From an uncultured Prevotella sp. (GTDB lineage: Bacteria > Bacteroidota > Bacteroidia > Bacteroidales > Bacteroidaceae), in assembly GCA_934229335.1 (NCBI GenBank), contig CAKQDQ010000031.1:1-22947 (forward strand): DNA of 22,947 nucleotides, written 5' to 3'. The notes under the pieces were generated by a model. The model was not told the origin of the DNA. It ran no database searches and saw only the letters and a program-made list of their open reading frames with translations. Position numbers and translations under genes: made by a program. Shown piece by piece: positions 15,716-22,947 of this stretch; the stretch's first letter is position 1, and each line of letters begins with the position of its first letter.

Positions 15716-17173
15716 ATGAACATAAGGAAAACATTACTTACACTCTGCGCCATGACGACAGTGATACTGCTGAGCAGCTGCTTCGGCGGTAAACTTACTG
15801 GTGCCCAGATGGGCGGAGAAGTAACAGGATATGGGAGCGGAAGAGGCTTCCAAGAACCTACACCTTACGGTATGACCATGGTAAATCGCGGATCACTGCG
15901 CATGGGTCTGGATAAGAAAGACAGTATATGGGGCATCACAACACCTACAAAAGATATATCTGTCGACGGATTTTGGATGGACGAGACGGAGGTTACGAAC
16001 GCTAAATACAGACAGTTCGTTATGTGGGTTAGAGACAGTATCCTCAGAACAAGATTGGCTGACCCTGCCTACGGAGGGGATGAGACATACATGATAACTG
16101 AAGATAAGAACGGAGAACCTGTCACACCGCATCTGAATTGGAAGAAACAGCTACCAAGAAAACCTAATGAGGACGAGTTAAGAGCTATAGAGAGCTTGTA
16201 CAAGGTAAACCCCGTGACTGGCGAGAAACTGCTTGACGCAGAACAGCTAAACTACAAATACGAGATTTACGACTATACAACTGCGGCACTAAGAAAGAAC
16301 CGCTTAGACGCAGCTCAACGTAATCTTAACACTGACGTAACGGTCAACCCTGACGAAGTCGTCATGATATCTAAAGATACTGCATATATTGACGATGAGG
16401 GACGAATTGTAAGAGAAACCATAAACAGACCGTTGTCTGGACCATGGGACTTCCTTAACACGTATATTGTTAACGTATACCCCGACACCACCTGCTGGGT
16501 TAATGACTTCCCTAATAGTGATAACGAGGTATACCTACGTAATTATTTCTCAAACCCAACCTTTAACGACTACCCCGTGGTAGGAGTGACATGGGAACAA
16601 GCCAATGCCTTCTGTGCATGGCGTACAGATTACCTGCTGAAGGGACTTAACGGAGCAGCAAAGTTCATTCAACGCTATCGTCTTCCGACAGAAGCTGAAT
16701 GGGAGTTTGCTGCAAGAGGCAAGAACGGAACGGAGTTCCCTTGGGACAATGAAGACGTTAAAAATGGTGACGGTTGTTTCTTCGCTAACTTCAAACCTGA
16801 AAGAGGTAACTACACAAAAGATGGTAACCTCATAACATCTAAAACAGGTATCTATGCAGCTAACAGCAACGGACTGTATGATATGGCTGGTAACGTAGCG
16901 GAATGGACGTCAACTATCTACACAGAGGCTGGTGTTGACGCTATGAATGACCTTAATCCGCAGTTAGAATACAAAGCGGCTAAAGAAGATCCATACCGTA
17001 TGAAGAAGAAATCTGTAAGGGGAGGATCATGGAAAGACCCTGAAAGCTTCATACGATCTGCATGGAGAACATGGGAGTATCAGAACCAACCAAGATCGTA
17101 TATCGGCTTTAGATGCGTACGTTCACTTGCAAGCTCCGCAAGCATGAACGCAAGAGGCAAAAAGAAAAGATAA
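15716..17173 (+). CDS. porK: Type IX secretion ring lipoprotein PorK/GldK
   Basis: PorK is an outer-membrane lipoprotein that forms a large periplasmic ring with PorN. The 485 residues start with a signal ending LLSSC (Cys22). A formylglycine-generating-enzyme-like (FGE-sulfatase) fold follows from about residue 50. Motifs seen are MDETEVTNAKYRQFV, NDYPVVGVTWEQANAFCAWR, RYRLPTEAEWEFAARG, GLYDMAGNVAEWTS, VRGGSWKDP and the ending SYIGFRCVRS. In PorK the fold is structural rather than enzymatic. A lysine-rich tail closes the protein. The gene lies 79 bases after porP and 86 before porL; both gaps are A-rich leaders without promoter boxes, so one operon is likely. Confidence 0.95.
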   Translation: MNIRKTLLTLCAMTTVILLSSCFGGKLTGAQMGGEVTGYGSGRGFQEPTPYGMTMVNRGSLRMGLDKKDSIWGITTPTKDISVDGFWMDETEVTNAKYRQFVMWVRDSILRTRLADPAYGGDETYMITEDKNGEPVTPHLNWKKQLPRKPNEDELRAIESLYKVNPVTGEKLLDAEQLNYKYEIYDYTTAALRKNRLDAAQRNLNTDVTVNPDEVVMISKDTAYIDDEGRIVRETINRPLSGPWDFLNTYIVNVYPDTTCWVNDFPNSDNEVYLRNYFSNPTFNDYPVVGVTWEQANAFCAWRTDYLLKGLNGAAKFIQRYRLPTEAEWEFAARGKNGTEFPWDNEDVKNGDGCFFANFKPERGNYTKDGNLITSKTGIYAANSNGLYDMAGNVAEWTSTIYTEAGVDAMNDLNPQLEYKAAKEDPYRMKKKSVRGGSWKDPESFIRSAWRTWEYQNQPRSYIGFRCVRSLASSASMNARGKKKR

Positions 17174-17210
17174 GAGATTTGAGGTAATATACAATCTGTT
17201 TTACAAACGT

Positions 17211-17255
17211 TAAACGACAATACAACTATACAACAAAACCACTAAACGACAATAC
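17211..17255 (+). repeat. Repeated 13-mer TAAACGACAATAC in the porL leader
   Basis: TAAACGACAATAC occurs at 17211-17223 and 17243-17255, 32 bases apart, in the 86-base gap before porL. The second copy ends four bases before the ATG. It may be a duplicated A-rich translation enhancer. Confidence 0.45.
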
Positions 17256-17259
17256 TACA

Positions 17260-18162
17260 ATGTCCAAATACAGCAAAATAAACATTATTTATCTACTTCA
17301 GAAGTGGATGGACAGCGTGCCTGGACAGACATTCCTCAACTATGCCTATTCATGGGGTGCCGCTATCGTAATTCTTGGTACATTATTTAAGCTTACTCAC
17401 CTGCCAGGGGCTAACATAATGCTCTTCATCGGCATGGGTACAGAGGTCCTTGTGTTTATCATCTCCGCCTTTGACAGACCGTTTGACAAGACCACCATTG
17501 ACATGACTCTTGACAATCACATGCAAGATGAAGTGATAGCACAGGCTACTCAAGCACCATTAGCAACGCCTGAGAGAACACAAACAAACGAGAACATTGC
17601 TCAACCGCATTACAACAACTCTCAAAATGGAACTGTAAGCACTGGTGGTGGCACTATAATTATAGGCAACACTAATGCTATACCACAATCAGAGCCTATC
17701 TCATTCACTCCTACACAGACACAAGAAGGAGCACAACAGACAGAGGATGACCAAAACGTAGAGACAACAGCGAACACTGTTTCTAACTCAACTACAGCAC
17801 AGGTGATAACACCTGCTCCTGCTGTAAGTGCCGAAACAGCTGCCGCTATGGAAGAGGCTACCACAAGTTACGTAGACCATCTCAACCAACTTAACGAAAT
17901 GTTAGAGAAGGTAGCAGCACAAAGCGCACGACTTGCCACAGACAGTGAGGAGATGGAGAACCTTAACCGTACACTGACAGGCATCAGTAGAGTATACGAA
18001 ATGCAATTAAAGTCAGCGTCACAACAGATCACTACGCAAGACGAAATTAACGCACAAACACGACAAATGGCTCAACAAATTCAAGAACTGAACGCCATTT
18101 ATGCAAGAATGATAGAGGCAATGACGGTCAATATGAATCCGTTAGCAGCTAACAAGAACTAA
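17260..18162 (+). CDS. porL: Type IX secretion inner-membrane motor protein PorL/GldL
   Basis: PorL forms the proton-driven inner-membrane motor with PorM. The 300-residue protein has a short cytoplasmic N-terminus and two membrane helices (about 27-45 and 51-70). Residues known to matter in GldL are conserved: Glu62 in the second helix (GTEVLVF, GldL Glu49), with Lys44 and His47 (FKLTH, GldL Lys27/His30) in the loop. Residues about 95-190 are a Gln/Thr/Asn-rich, probably disordered linker, and about 195-285 form a helical coiled coil. GldL of flavobacteria is much shorter, while P. gingivalis PorL is near this length. It is followed by porM after eight bases. Confidence 0.94.
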   Translation: MSKYSKINIIYLLQKWMDSVPGQTFLNYAYSWGAAIVILGTLFKLTHLPGANIMLFIGMGTEVLVFIISAFDRPFDKTTIDMTLDNHMQDEVIAQATQAPLATPERTQTNENIAQPHYNNSQNGTVSTGGGTIIIGNTNAIPQSEPISFTPTQTQEGAQQTEDDQNVETTANTVSNSTTAQVITPAPAVSAETAAAMEEATTSYVDHLNQLNEMLEKVAAQSARLATDSEEMENLNRTLTGISRVYEMQLKSASQQITTQDEINAQTRQMAQQIQELNAIYARMIEAMTVNMNPLAANKN

Positions 18163-18170
18163 TATTAGAC

Positions 18171-19721
18171 ATGGCAATAAAGAAAAGACCTATATCTCCG
18201 CGCCAGAAGATGATCAACCTTATGTACGTTGTACTCATGGCGATGCTTGCGATGAACGTCTCTACAGAGGTGCTTAACGGCTTTTCTATAGTAGAGGAAG
18301 GACTCAATCGCTCTACAGACAACGTCTTTAAGGAGAACATAAGGATTTATGATGACTTCGAGGCACAGATGAAGAGTAACCCTCAGAAGGTGCGCACATG
18401 GTATGAAAAGGCGCAATGGGTGAAGAAGAAGAGTAACGAACTCTACTACTTTGCCGAACAATTAAAGTGTGCCATCGTTAAGGAAGCTGACGGAGAAGAA
18501 GGTGATGTCAATAACATCAAGAACAAAGAAGACCTCGAAGCTGCCGCCCAGGTTATGCTTGCACCAGGAAAAGGCAAGGGACCACAGTTGCAGAAGATGA
18601 TAGAGGACTACCGAAAGGAAATGAGTAATCTGCTGAATGATGACCGTCTGAAAAACATTATCATCAGTAATCTCAATACAGACGTATCTGGCGAGGCTAA
18701 GGCTTTGGGCAAAAACTGGCAGGAATATATGTTTGAAGATATGCCAGTAGCAGCCGCTGTAACACTGTTATCAAAGTTACAGAACGATGTAAGATACGCA
18801 GAGGGAGAAGTTCTACATACACTCATCAGCAACGTAGACTTGAAAGATATCAGGGTAAACAAGCTGTCAGCATTCGTTATACCTAACTCTCAAACAGTAA
18901 TTCGTGGTGAACGCTTCTCGGCAAAAATCGTTATGGCAGCCATTGACACCACACAACAGCCACGAATATACATTGGAGGTCGTGAAGTCAAGCTAAAAGA
19001 CAATACCTACGAATTCATTGCCGCGAAGACAGGTGACTTCACTCTTAATGGATACATGACCATGCTTGACGGCAATGGCGACGTAGTAAAACGTGACTTT
19101 TCACAAAAATACACTGTAGTAGACCCTTCAGCAACAGTTTCCGCAGATTTAATGAATGTGCTTTACGCAGGCTATACCAACCCTATCAGTATCTCTATTC
19201 CTGGGGTTCCACTTAACAAGGTAACAGCAACAATGTCTGGTGGTAGCTTCACCCCTGTCGGACCAGGCAAGTACATTGCCAAGCCATCAGCCGTAGGAAA
19301 AGACGTCACCATCACGGTATCAAGCCTTATGAGCGGCAAACCCCAGCAAATGGGGCAATTCACCTTCCATGTACGCAAGCTACCCGACCCTACTCCTTAC
19401 ATACAAGTAGGCGACTCCCGATTCAAGGGAGGTGGATTACAGAAAGGAAGTCTGCTTGGAGCAACAGGAGTAAAGGCTGCCATAGACGATGGATTACTTG
19501 ACATAGAGTTTCGCGTAACAGGTTTTGAAGCTACATTCTACGACAATATGGGCAACGCAGTACCTGTGGTTAGCAGCGGAGCGTCATTCTCACCAAAGCA
19601 AAAAGACACATTCCGAAAGTTAGCACGCTCTAAACGCTTCTACATTACGCATGTCAACGTAGTAGGACCAGACGGTATAGCCCGTCAGCTACCGTCAGCC
19701 ATGGAGGTAATAATAAAGTAA
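18171..19721 (+). CDS. porM: Type IX secretion motor/periplasmic shaft protein PorM/GldM
   Basis: PorM pairs with PorL in the inner membrane and reaches through the periplasm to the PorK-PorN ring, passing on rotary or conformational energy. The 516 residues match the length of P. gingivalis PorM. A short basic N-terminus (MAIKKRPISPRQK) is followed by a single membrane helix (about 14-33, INLMYVVLMAMLAMNV). A large periplasmic part follows: helical D1 to about residue 220 (NTDVSGEAKALG; VTLLSKLQNDVRYAE), then beta-rich D2-D4 domains (VIPNSQTVIRGERFSAKIV; ISIPGVPLNKVTATM; the final RARSKRFYITHV-like segment). No anomalies were seen. Confidence 0.95.
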   Translation: MAIKKRPISPRQKMINLMYVVLMAMLAMNVSTEVLNGFSIVEEGLNRSTDNVFKENIRIYDDFEAQMKSNPQKVRTWYEKAQWVKKKSNELYYFAEQLKCAIVKEADGEEGDVNNIKNKEDLEAAAQVMLAPGKGKGPQLQKMIEDYRKEMSNLLNDDRLKNIIISNLNTDVSGEAKALGKNWQEYMFEDMPVAAAVTLLSKLQNDVRYAEGEVLHTLISNVDLKDIRVNKLSAFVIPNSQTVIRGERFSAKIVMAAIDTTQQPRIYIGGREVKLKDNTYEFIAAKTGDFTLNGYMTMLDGNGDVVKRDFSQKYTVVDPSATVSADLMNVLYAGYTNPISISIPGVPLNKVTATMSGGSFTPVGPGKYIAKPSAVGKDVTITVSSLMSGKPQQMGQFTFHVRKLPDPTPYIQVGDSRFKGGGLQKGSLLGATGVKAAIDDGLLDIEFRVTGFEATFYDNMGNAVPVVSSGASFSPKQKDTFRKLARSKRFYITHVNVVGPDGIARQLPSAMEVIIK

Positions 19722-19740
19722 AAAACAACTTATCCAAGCT

Positions 19741-20796
19741 ATGATAAAGTATATAAAAGCATTTGCCGTTGCAGGACTTCTTGCTACAGTATCAGTGAAC
19801 GCAATGGCACAACCGGCAGCACGACGTAACCAACAGCGGTCTACTCAACAGTCTGCGGCTACAGCTATATCTACAAGAGCGCAGATTTCATATCCTACAG
19901 CTCAACAGATGGATGAGAATGTAGTATGGAGACGTGACATATATCGCGAGATAGACCTTACACAAGGTACTAACTCAGGTTTATACTATCCCGTAGAACC
20001 AGTAGGTTCGCAGATGAACCTATTTACATATATGTTCAAACTGGTATTGTCTGGACAAGTAAAGGCATACGAGTACCGACTTGACGGCAACGATGTCTAC
20101 ACACCAGATGCCATCGTTAAGCCATTAGCCTTACTCGATAACTACAGCATCTACTACGAGAAAAAAGACGGAAAGCTAAGATTAGACAACTCAGACATAC
20201 CGTCAGCGGAGGTAAAGTCGTACTACATCAAGGAATCAGCATACTACGACCAAGTTACAGCAACATTCCACAAGAAGATCATTGCCATGTGTCCTATCAT
20301 GTCAAGAGCTGATGATTTCGGCGATGGTGTTACCAAGTACCCCCTCTTCTGGGTAAAATACGATGACGTAGCTCCATTCCTTACCAAGCTGACAATCATG
20401 ACAAGCGACATTAACAACGCTGCTACCATGAGCGTTAACGACTACTTCGTCAAGGGAATGTACGACGGTAAGATATACAAGACCAACAATATGTTGGGCA
20501 AAACACTCGCCCAATACTGCCCTGACGACTCTCTTGTAACCAAGGAACAGAAAAGAATAGAGGCAGAGCTAAAGAACTTTGAAGAAAATATATGGGGCGA
20601 TAAAGCACGCAAAGACTCACTTGACTCAATAGCAAAAGTAGAAGCAGCACAACCAAAGTCCAAGAAAGCAGCCAAGAGCAACAAGCGCACATCAAGCGCA
20701 ACCTCTACAAAGACCGTAGAGAAGAAGCCAAAAGTAAAGACAAACACGTCAAGTGCTCCTGCCGCACGCGTCAGCGTAAGAAGACAACGTCACTAA
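19741..20796 (+). CDS. porN: Type IX secretion ring protein PorN/GldN
   Basis: This periplasmic protein binds PorK to form the ring beneath the outer membrane. The 351 residues have a signal peptide ending at about Ala23 (NAMA|Q). The GldN signature is clear: DENVVWRRDIYREIDL (about 60-75), NSGLYYPVEPVGSQMNLFTYMFKLVLSGQVKAYEY (given here as the conserved stretch at about 79-115), then FFVKG-like and LGKTLAQYCPDDSL segments. Residues about 299-351 form a Lys/Ser/Thr/Arg-rich tail (KSKKAAKSNKRTSS; ends SVRRQRH) of low complexity. The gene follows porM by 19 bases and is the last core gene of the operon. Confidence 0.94.
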   Translation: MIKYIKAFAVAGLLATVSVNAMAQPAARRNQQRSTQQSAATAISTRAQISYPTAQQMDENVVWRRDIYREIDLTQGTNSGLYYPVEPVGSQMNLFTYMFKLVLSGQVKAYEYRLDGNDVYTPDAIVKPLALLDNYSIYYEKKDGKLRLDNSDIPSAEVKSYYIKESAYYDQVTATFHKKIIAMCPIMSRADDFGDGVTKYPLFWVKYDDVAPFLTKLTIMTSDINNAATMSVNDYFVKGMYDGKIYKTNNMLGKTLAQYCPDDSLVTKEQKRIEAELKNFEENIWGDKARKDSLDSIAKVEAAQPKSKKAAKSNKRTSSATSTKTVEKKPKVKTNTSSAPAARVSVRRQRH

Positions 20797-20869
20797 ATTT
20801 ACATGAAATAACAAATCAGTATAGACAATGATCTGACCATCATATTTTCTCAATAAAGAAGACAAAGCA

Positions 20870-21451
20870 ATGAAAAAAACTATCAAGCTCTTTGTTATGG
20901 CAATAACATTGCTCGTAACAATGCCAGCAATGGCACAATTTCAATATGGTATTCGTGGCGGTGCAAACCTCGTAAACATGAAACTTGACGGAGGAACATT
21001 CGACAAAAGCAACCGTGCAGGTTTCTATGTAGGTCCGACAATCAAGTTTACAGTACCTATCATAGGACTCAGTCTTGACGCTTCCGCACTCTATGACCAA
21101 AAGACCGCCGAGATAAATGGCGAGTCAGTAAAGGCTCAGTCCATCGACATACCTATCAACGTACGTTACGGTTTTGGCGCAAGTTCATTAGCCAACGTAT
21201 TCCTTTTCGCAGGTCCGCAGTTCGGCTTTAACATAGCCAGCGACAAAAAACTCTACGATACCGCCAAGGACTGGACTTGGAAGTCAAGCAATGTCAGCGT
21301 AAACGTAGGTATAGGCTGCACCGTTCTAAAGCACGTAGAAGTAAAAGCCAACTATAACATAGCTTGTTCCAAATCAGCAGAGACCATTGATGGCGAGAAT
21401 ATATCAGCCAAATACAACTCTTGGCAACTTGGATTGGCATACTACTTCTAA
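20870..21451 (+). CDS. Outer-membrane beta-barrel protein (PorT-like/OMP_b-brl family)
   Basis: The 193-residue protein has a signal peptide ending at about Ala22 (PAMA|Q) and begins FQYGIRGGANLVNMKLDGG, typical of small porin-like barrels in Bacteroidetes. Alternating strands follow: AGFYVGPTIKF, LSLDASALYDQ, IDIPINVRYGFG, NVFLFAGPQFGFNI, VSVNVGIGCTVLKHVEVKANYN. The last strand ends in Phe (LGLAYYF), the usual C-terminal signal for barrel insertion. It follows porN by 73 bases and precedes a strong terminator, so it may be the last gene of the type IX transcript. The family is broad, so a part in secretion is not shown. I see no promoter box in the gap. Confidence 0.82.
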   Translation: MKKTIKLFVMAITLLVTMPAMAQFQYGIRGGANLVNMKLDGGTFDKSNRAGFYVGPTIKFTVPIIGLSLDASALYDQKTAEINGESVKAQSIDIPINVRYGFGASSLANVFLFAGPQFGFNIASDKKLYDTAKDWTWKSSNVSVNVGIGCTVLKHVEVKANYNIACSKSAETIDGENISAKYNSWQLGLAYYF

Positions 21452-21521
21452 TCATTCCGACTTTCAATAGCAATTACTTAGTTCTTCGACTTGATAATTA
21501 CTAAAGAAGTATAATAAATTC

Positions 21522-21560
21522 AAAAAGGCAACAAACGCAATGTTTTGTTGCCTTTTTTTT
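21522..21560 (+). terminator. Intrinsic terminator at the end of the por block
   Basis: AAAAAGGCAACAAA (21522-21535) pairs perfectly over 14 bases with TTTGTTGCCTTTTT (21544-21557) around an eight-base loop. It is followed by more T, an eight-T run at 21553-21560. This is the clearest terminator in the window. The A-run on the left arm could let it act on the opposite strand as well. Confidence 0.92.
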
Positions 21561-21570
21561 ATTATCTTTG
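21540..21570 (+). promoter_or_regulatory. Promoter overlapping the terminator, for the M23 gene
   Basis: TATCTTTG at 21563-21570 fits TAnnTTTG, three bases after the terminator T-run. The -33 position holds ATG (21540-21542, 20-base spacer) rather than TTG and lies inside the terminator loop. The start of transcription would fall at about 21574-21577, on or next to the ATG at 21575. Confidence 0.55.
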
Positions 21571-21574
21571 CGGA

Positions 21575-22696
21575 ATGAATAACTTAAAAAAGACTATTAT
21601 TTGCGCTGCATTAACACTAACATCACTATTTACGCTAAACGCTAAAGAAGAGTTCACACCGTTAGAGCAGCAACAAATCAGTATAGAGACACCCAATCTG
21701 TTCACACATTCCAATACATTTCAAGTTGATTTCACCCAACTTCACAAAAGTGGTTACTCCTTTCCCCTACCAGTAGGCAAAGCATTGTCTCTACACGGCA
21801 ACGAATTAGAGATAGAAACCACAAGAGGTGACGCAGTGAAAGCGATGTTCGACGGTACGGTACGCCTCTCACGTCATCATCACCCATACGGCAACGTAAT
21901 AGTAATACGCCACGACAACGGATTAGAAACTGTGTATGCCCTCAACGCCCAAAACCTTGTCAAAGTAGGAGAACGTGTAAAAGCAGGTCAAACCATAGCC
22001 ATAGTGGGAGGCACAGAGGCCAAGACATACAGCCTGTTCTACATAATGGTTGACGGTAAAAAGATAAACCCGAGCACCATACTCAATGTACATCACCACA
22101 CCCTACGCCAACAAACAATAGTCATAAAGCGCATAGGCAACAACATCGAGGTCAAGACCACACGCCGTAAGCCAGAAAAAGAGAACACAGAAATGAGCAT
22201 GGACACCAACAATCCCTTCAATGGTAAAAGCGTGTACCGACTCAACCTCAACGAGATAACCTCTCGCGAGTGGCACTATCCACTTGAAGCCTCAAAGGTA
22301 ATAAGTGGATATGGCGGCAAAAGGCACCACTCTGGTGTAGACATAAAAAACGGTCCTGGCACCGACATCTTCGCTGCTTTCGACGGACTTGTAGTGCAAG
22401 CAGGCACTTTCTCAGGCTATGGCAAGTGCATAACAGTACGTCACGCTAACGGCTTAGAGACCCGTTACAGCCACAACTCAAAAAACCTTGTCACCGTAGG
22501 CGACAAAGTTAAGGCAGGACAGGTAATAGCCAAAGTCGGCAGAACAGGCAGAGCGACAACAGAACATCTGCACTTCGAGACACGAATAGCAGGCAAAGCC
22601 TTTGACCCTTCTTACATTTTCGACCACACTACGCACACCATTCAAAAAGGAACCTTACAGTTCAAGACCAACGGCAGCGTAGCAAGACTGAAGTAA
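21575..22696 (+). CDS. Secreted M23 (LytM-type) peptidase with a degenerate and an intact domain
   Basis: This is a predicted peptidoglycan endopeptidase in the periplasm. From ATG 21575 it has 374 residues; a TTG 30 bases upstream is inside the terminator and unlikely. A signal peptide ends near residue 22 (LFTLNAK). Two M23-like domains follow. In the first (about 65-175) the zinc ligands are gone: the HxxxD position reads NELEIE and the HLH position reads YSL. The second (about 230-355) is intact: HSGVD with His252 and Asp256, and HLHFE with His331 and His333, plus RYSH. Both keep the loop pattern DNGLETVYALNAQNLVKVGE / ANGLETRYSHNSKNLVTVGD (compared at about 120-140 and 292-312), so they arose by duplication. 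The next gene follows after 15 bases. Confidence 0.88.
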   Translation: MNNLKKTIICAALTLTSLFTLNAKEEFTPLEQQQISIETPNLFTHSNTFQVDFTQLHKSGYSFPLPVGKALSLHGNELEIETTRGDAVKAMFDGTVRLSRHHHPYGNVIVIRHDNGLETVYALNAQNLVKVGERVKAGQTIAIVGGTEAKTYSLFYIMVDGKKINPSTILNVHHHTLRQQTIVIKRIGNNIEVKTTRRKPEKENTEMSMDTNNPFNGKSVYRLNLNEITSREWHYPLEASKVISGYGGKRHHSGVDIKNGPGTDIFAAFDGLVVQAGTFSGYGKCITVRHANGLETRYSHNSKNLVTVGDKVKAGQVIAKVGRTGRATTEHLHFETRIAGKAFDPSYIFDHTTHTIQKGTLQFKTNGSVARLK

Positions 22697-22711
22697 CAAA
22701 ACTCTCAAGAT

Positions 22712-22947
22712 ATGAAAAAGTTATCAACTCTCATCGTGGGAGCCATACTATTGACTTCCTGCGGCAGCACTGGCAGCGGAGCATTCAGTGGTGCCATGCT
22801 CGGTGGTGTAATAGGTTCATGCATTGGTGGCATTGGTGGCGGACCACGCGGCAGCGATATCGGCACCCTGATAGGTATGGCTGGCGGAGCAGCAGCAGGT
22901 GCAGCAATAGCTAACGCAGCAGAACAACAGCAGGCACGTGCTTACAA
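22712..22947 (+). CDS. Glycine-zipper lipoprotein, 3'-truncated by window edge
   Basis: From ATG 22712 I read 78 residues to the window edge. The signal MKKLSTLIVGAILLTSC has its lipobox ending at Cys17. It is followed by Gly/Ala-rich repeats of the glycine-zipper type (GAMLGGVIGSCIGGIGGG; GTLIGMAGGAAAGAAIA), then a Gln/Ala stretch. Such proteins (YMGG-like, SlyB-like) sit in the outer membrane of many Gram-negative bacteria with unclear roles in envelope integrity. It lies 15 bases after the M23 gene and is probably cotranscribed with it. The end of the gene is outside the window. Confidence 0.8.
   Translation, partial: MKKLSTLIVGAILLTSCGSTGSGAFSGAMLGGVIGSCIGGIGGGPRGSDIGTLIGMAGGAAAGAAIANAAEQQQARAY

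Noticed and set aside
20810..20825. A 16-base string AACAAATCAGTATAGA in the gap after porN that recurs at 21672-21687 inside the M23 gene
   Set aside because: The second copy is in coding sequence, the matches do not extend, and one such AT-rich match in a window of this size could arise by chance.

Overview
The window looks like a chromosomal segment of a host-associated member of the Bacteroidales, most likely Prevotellaceae. Grounds seen in the sequence are a complete type IX secretion core operon (porP-K-L-M-N), two fimbrillin-type lipoproteins, Bacteroidetes-style promoters (TTG, about 19-20 bases, TAnnTTTG), A-rich leaders in place of strong Shine-Dalgarno sites, and many lipoproteins of the SC(S/G) type. 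The genus is an inference. No RNA gene, insertion sequence, integrase or CRISPR array was seen.

Layout. Bases 1-3154 (minus strand) carry a lipoprotein membrane-fusion protein followed by an RND inner-membrane pump that runs off the left edge: a tripartite efflux operon with a clear promoter at 3277-3306. Bases 3155-3927 are a long AT-rich divergent intergenic region. It holds an unusual array of four direct repeats in exact 22-base register, preceded by an inverted half-site. Then comes a membrane-bound AraC-type regulator (3928-5034). It is followed by an exact 19-base tandem repeat and a promoter for a 666-residue lipoprotein that joins a fimbrillin-like N-terminal half to a choloylglycine-hydrolase-like (Ntn amidase) C-terminal half. 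A hairpin and a second, plain fimbrillin-like lipoprotein follow.

Bases 8352-14478 form a tightly packed run: a Fur-family regulator, then six glycosyltransferases (five GT2-like, one GT4-like) with overlaps or gaps of a few bases, presumably for a surface polysaccharide or LPS glycan. After a 180-base gap with overlapping AT-rich dyads, the type IX operon porP, porK, porL, porM, porN runs from 14659 to 20796. A small outer-membrane beta-barrel gene and a strong intrinsic terminator (21522-21560) close this block. A promoter overlapping the terminator drives a two-domain M23 endopeptidase with almost no leader, and a glycine-zipper lipoprotein gene then runs off the right edge.

How they may work together. 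PorL/PorM form the inner-membrane motor. PorK/PorN form the periplasmic ring attached to the outer membrane, and PorP is an outer-membrane component. In Porphyromonas, type IX cargo is often attached to A-type LPS, so a glycosyltransferase block directly upstream is suggestive but unproven. The least conventional elements are the fimbrillin-amidase fusion, with repeat-type operator candidates next to a membrane AraC regulator, and the 22-base repeat array.
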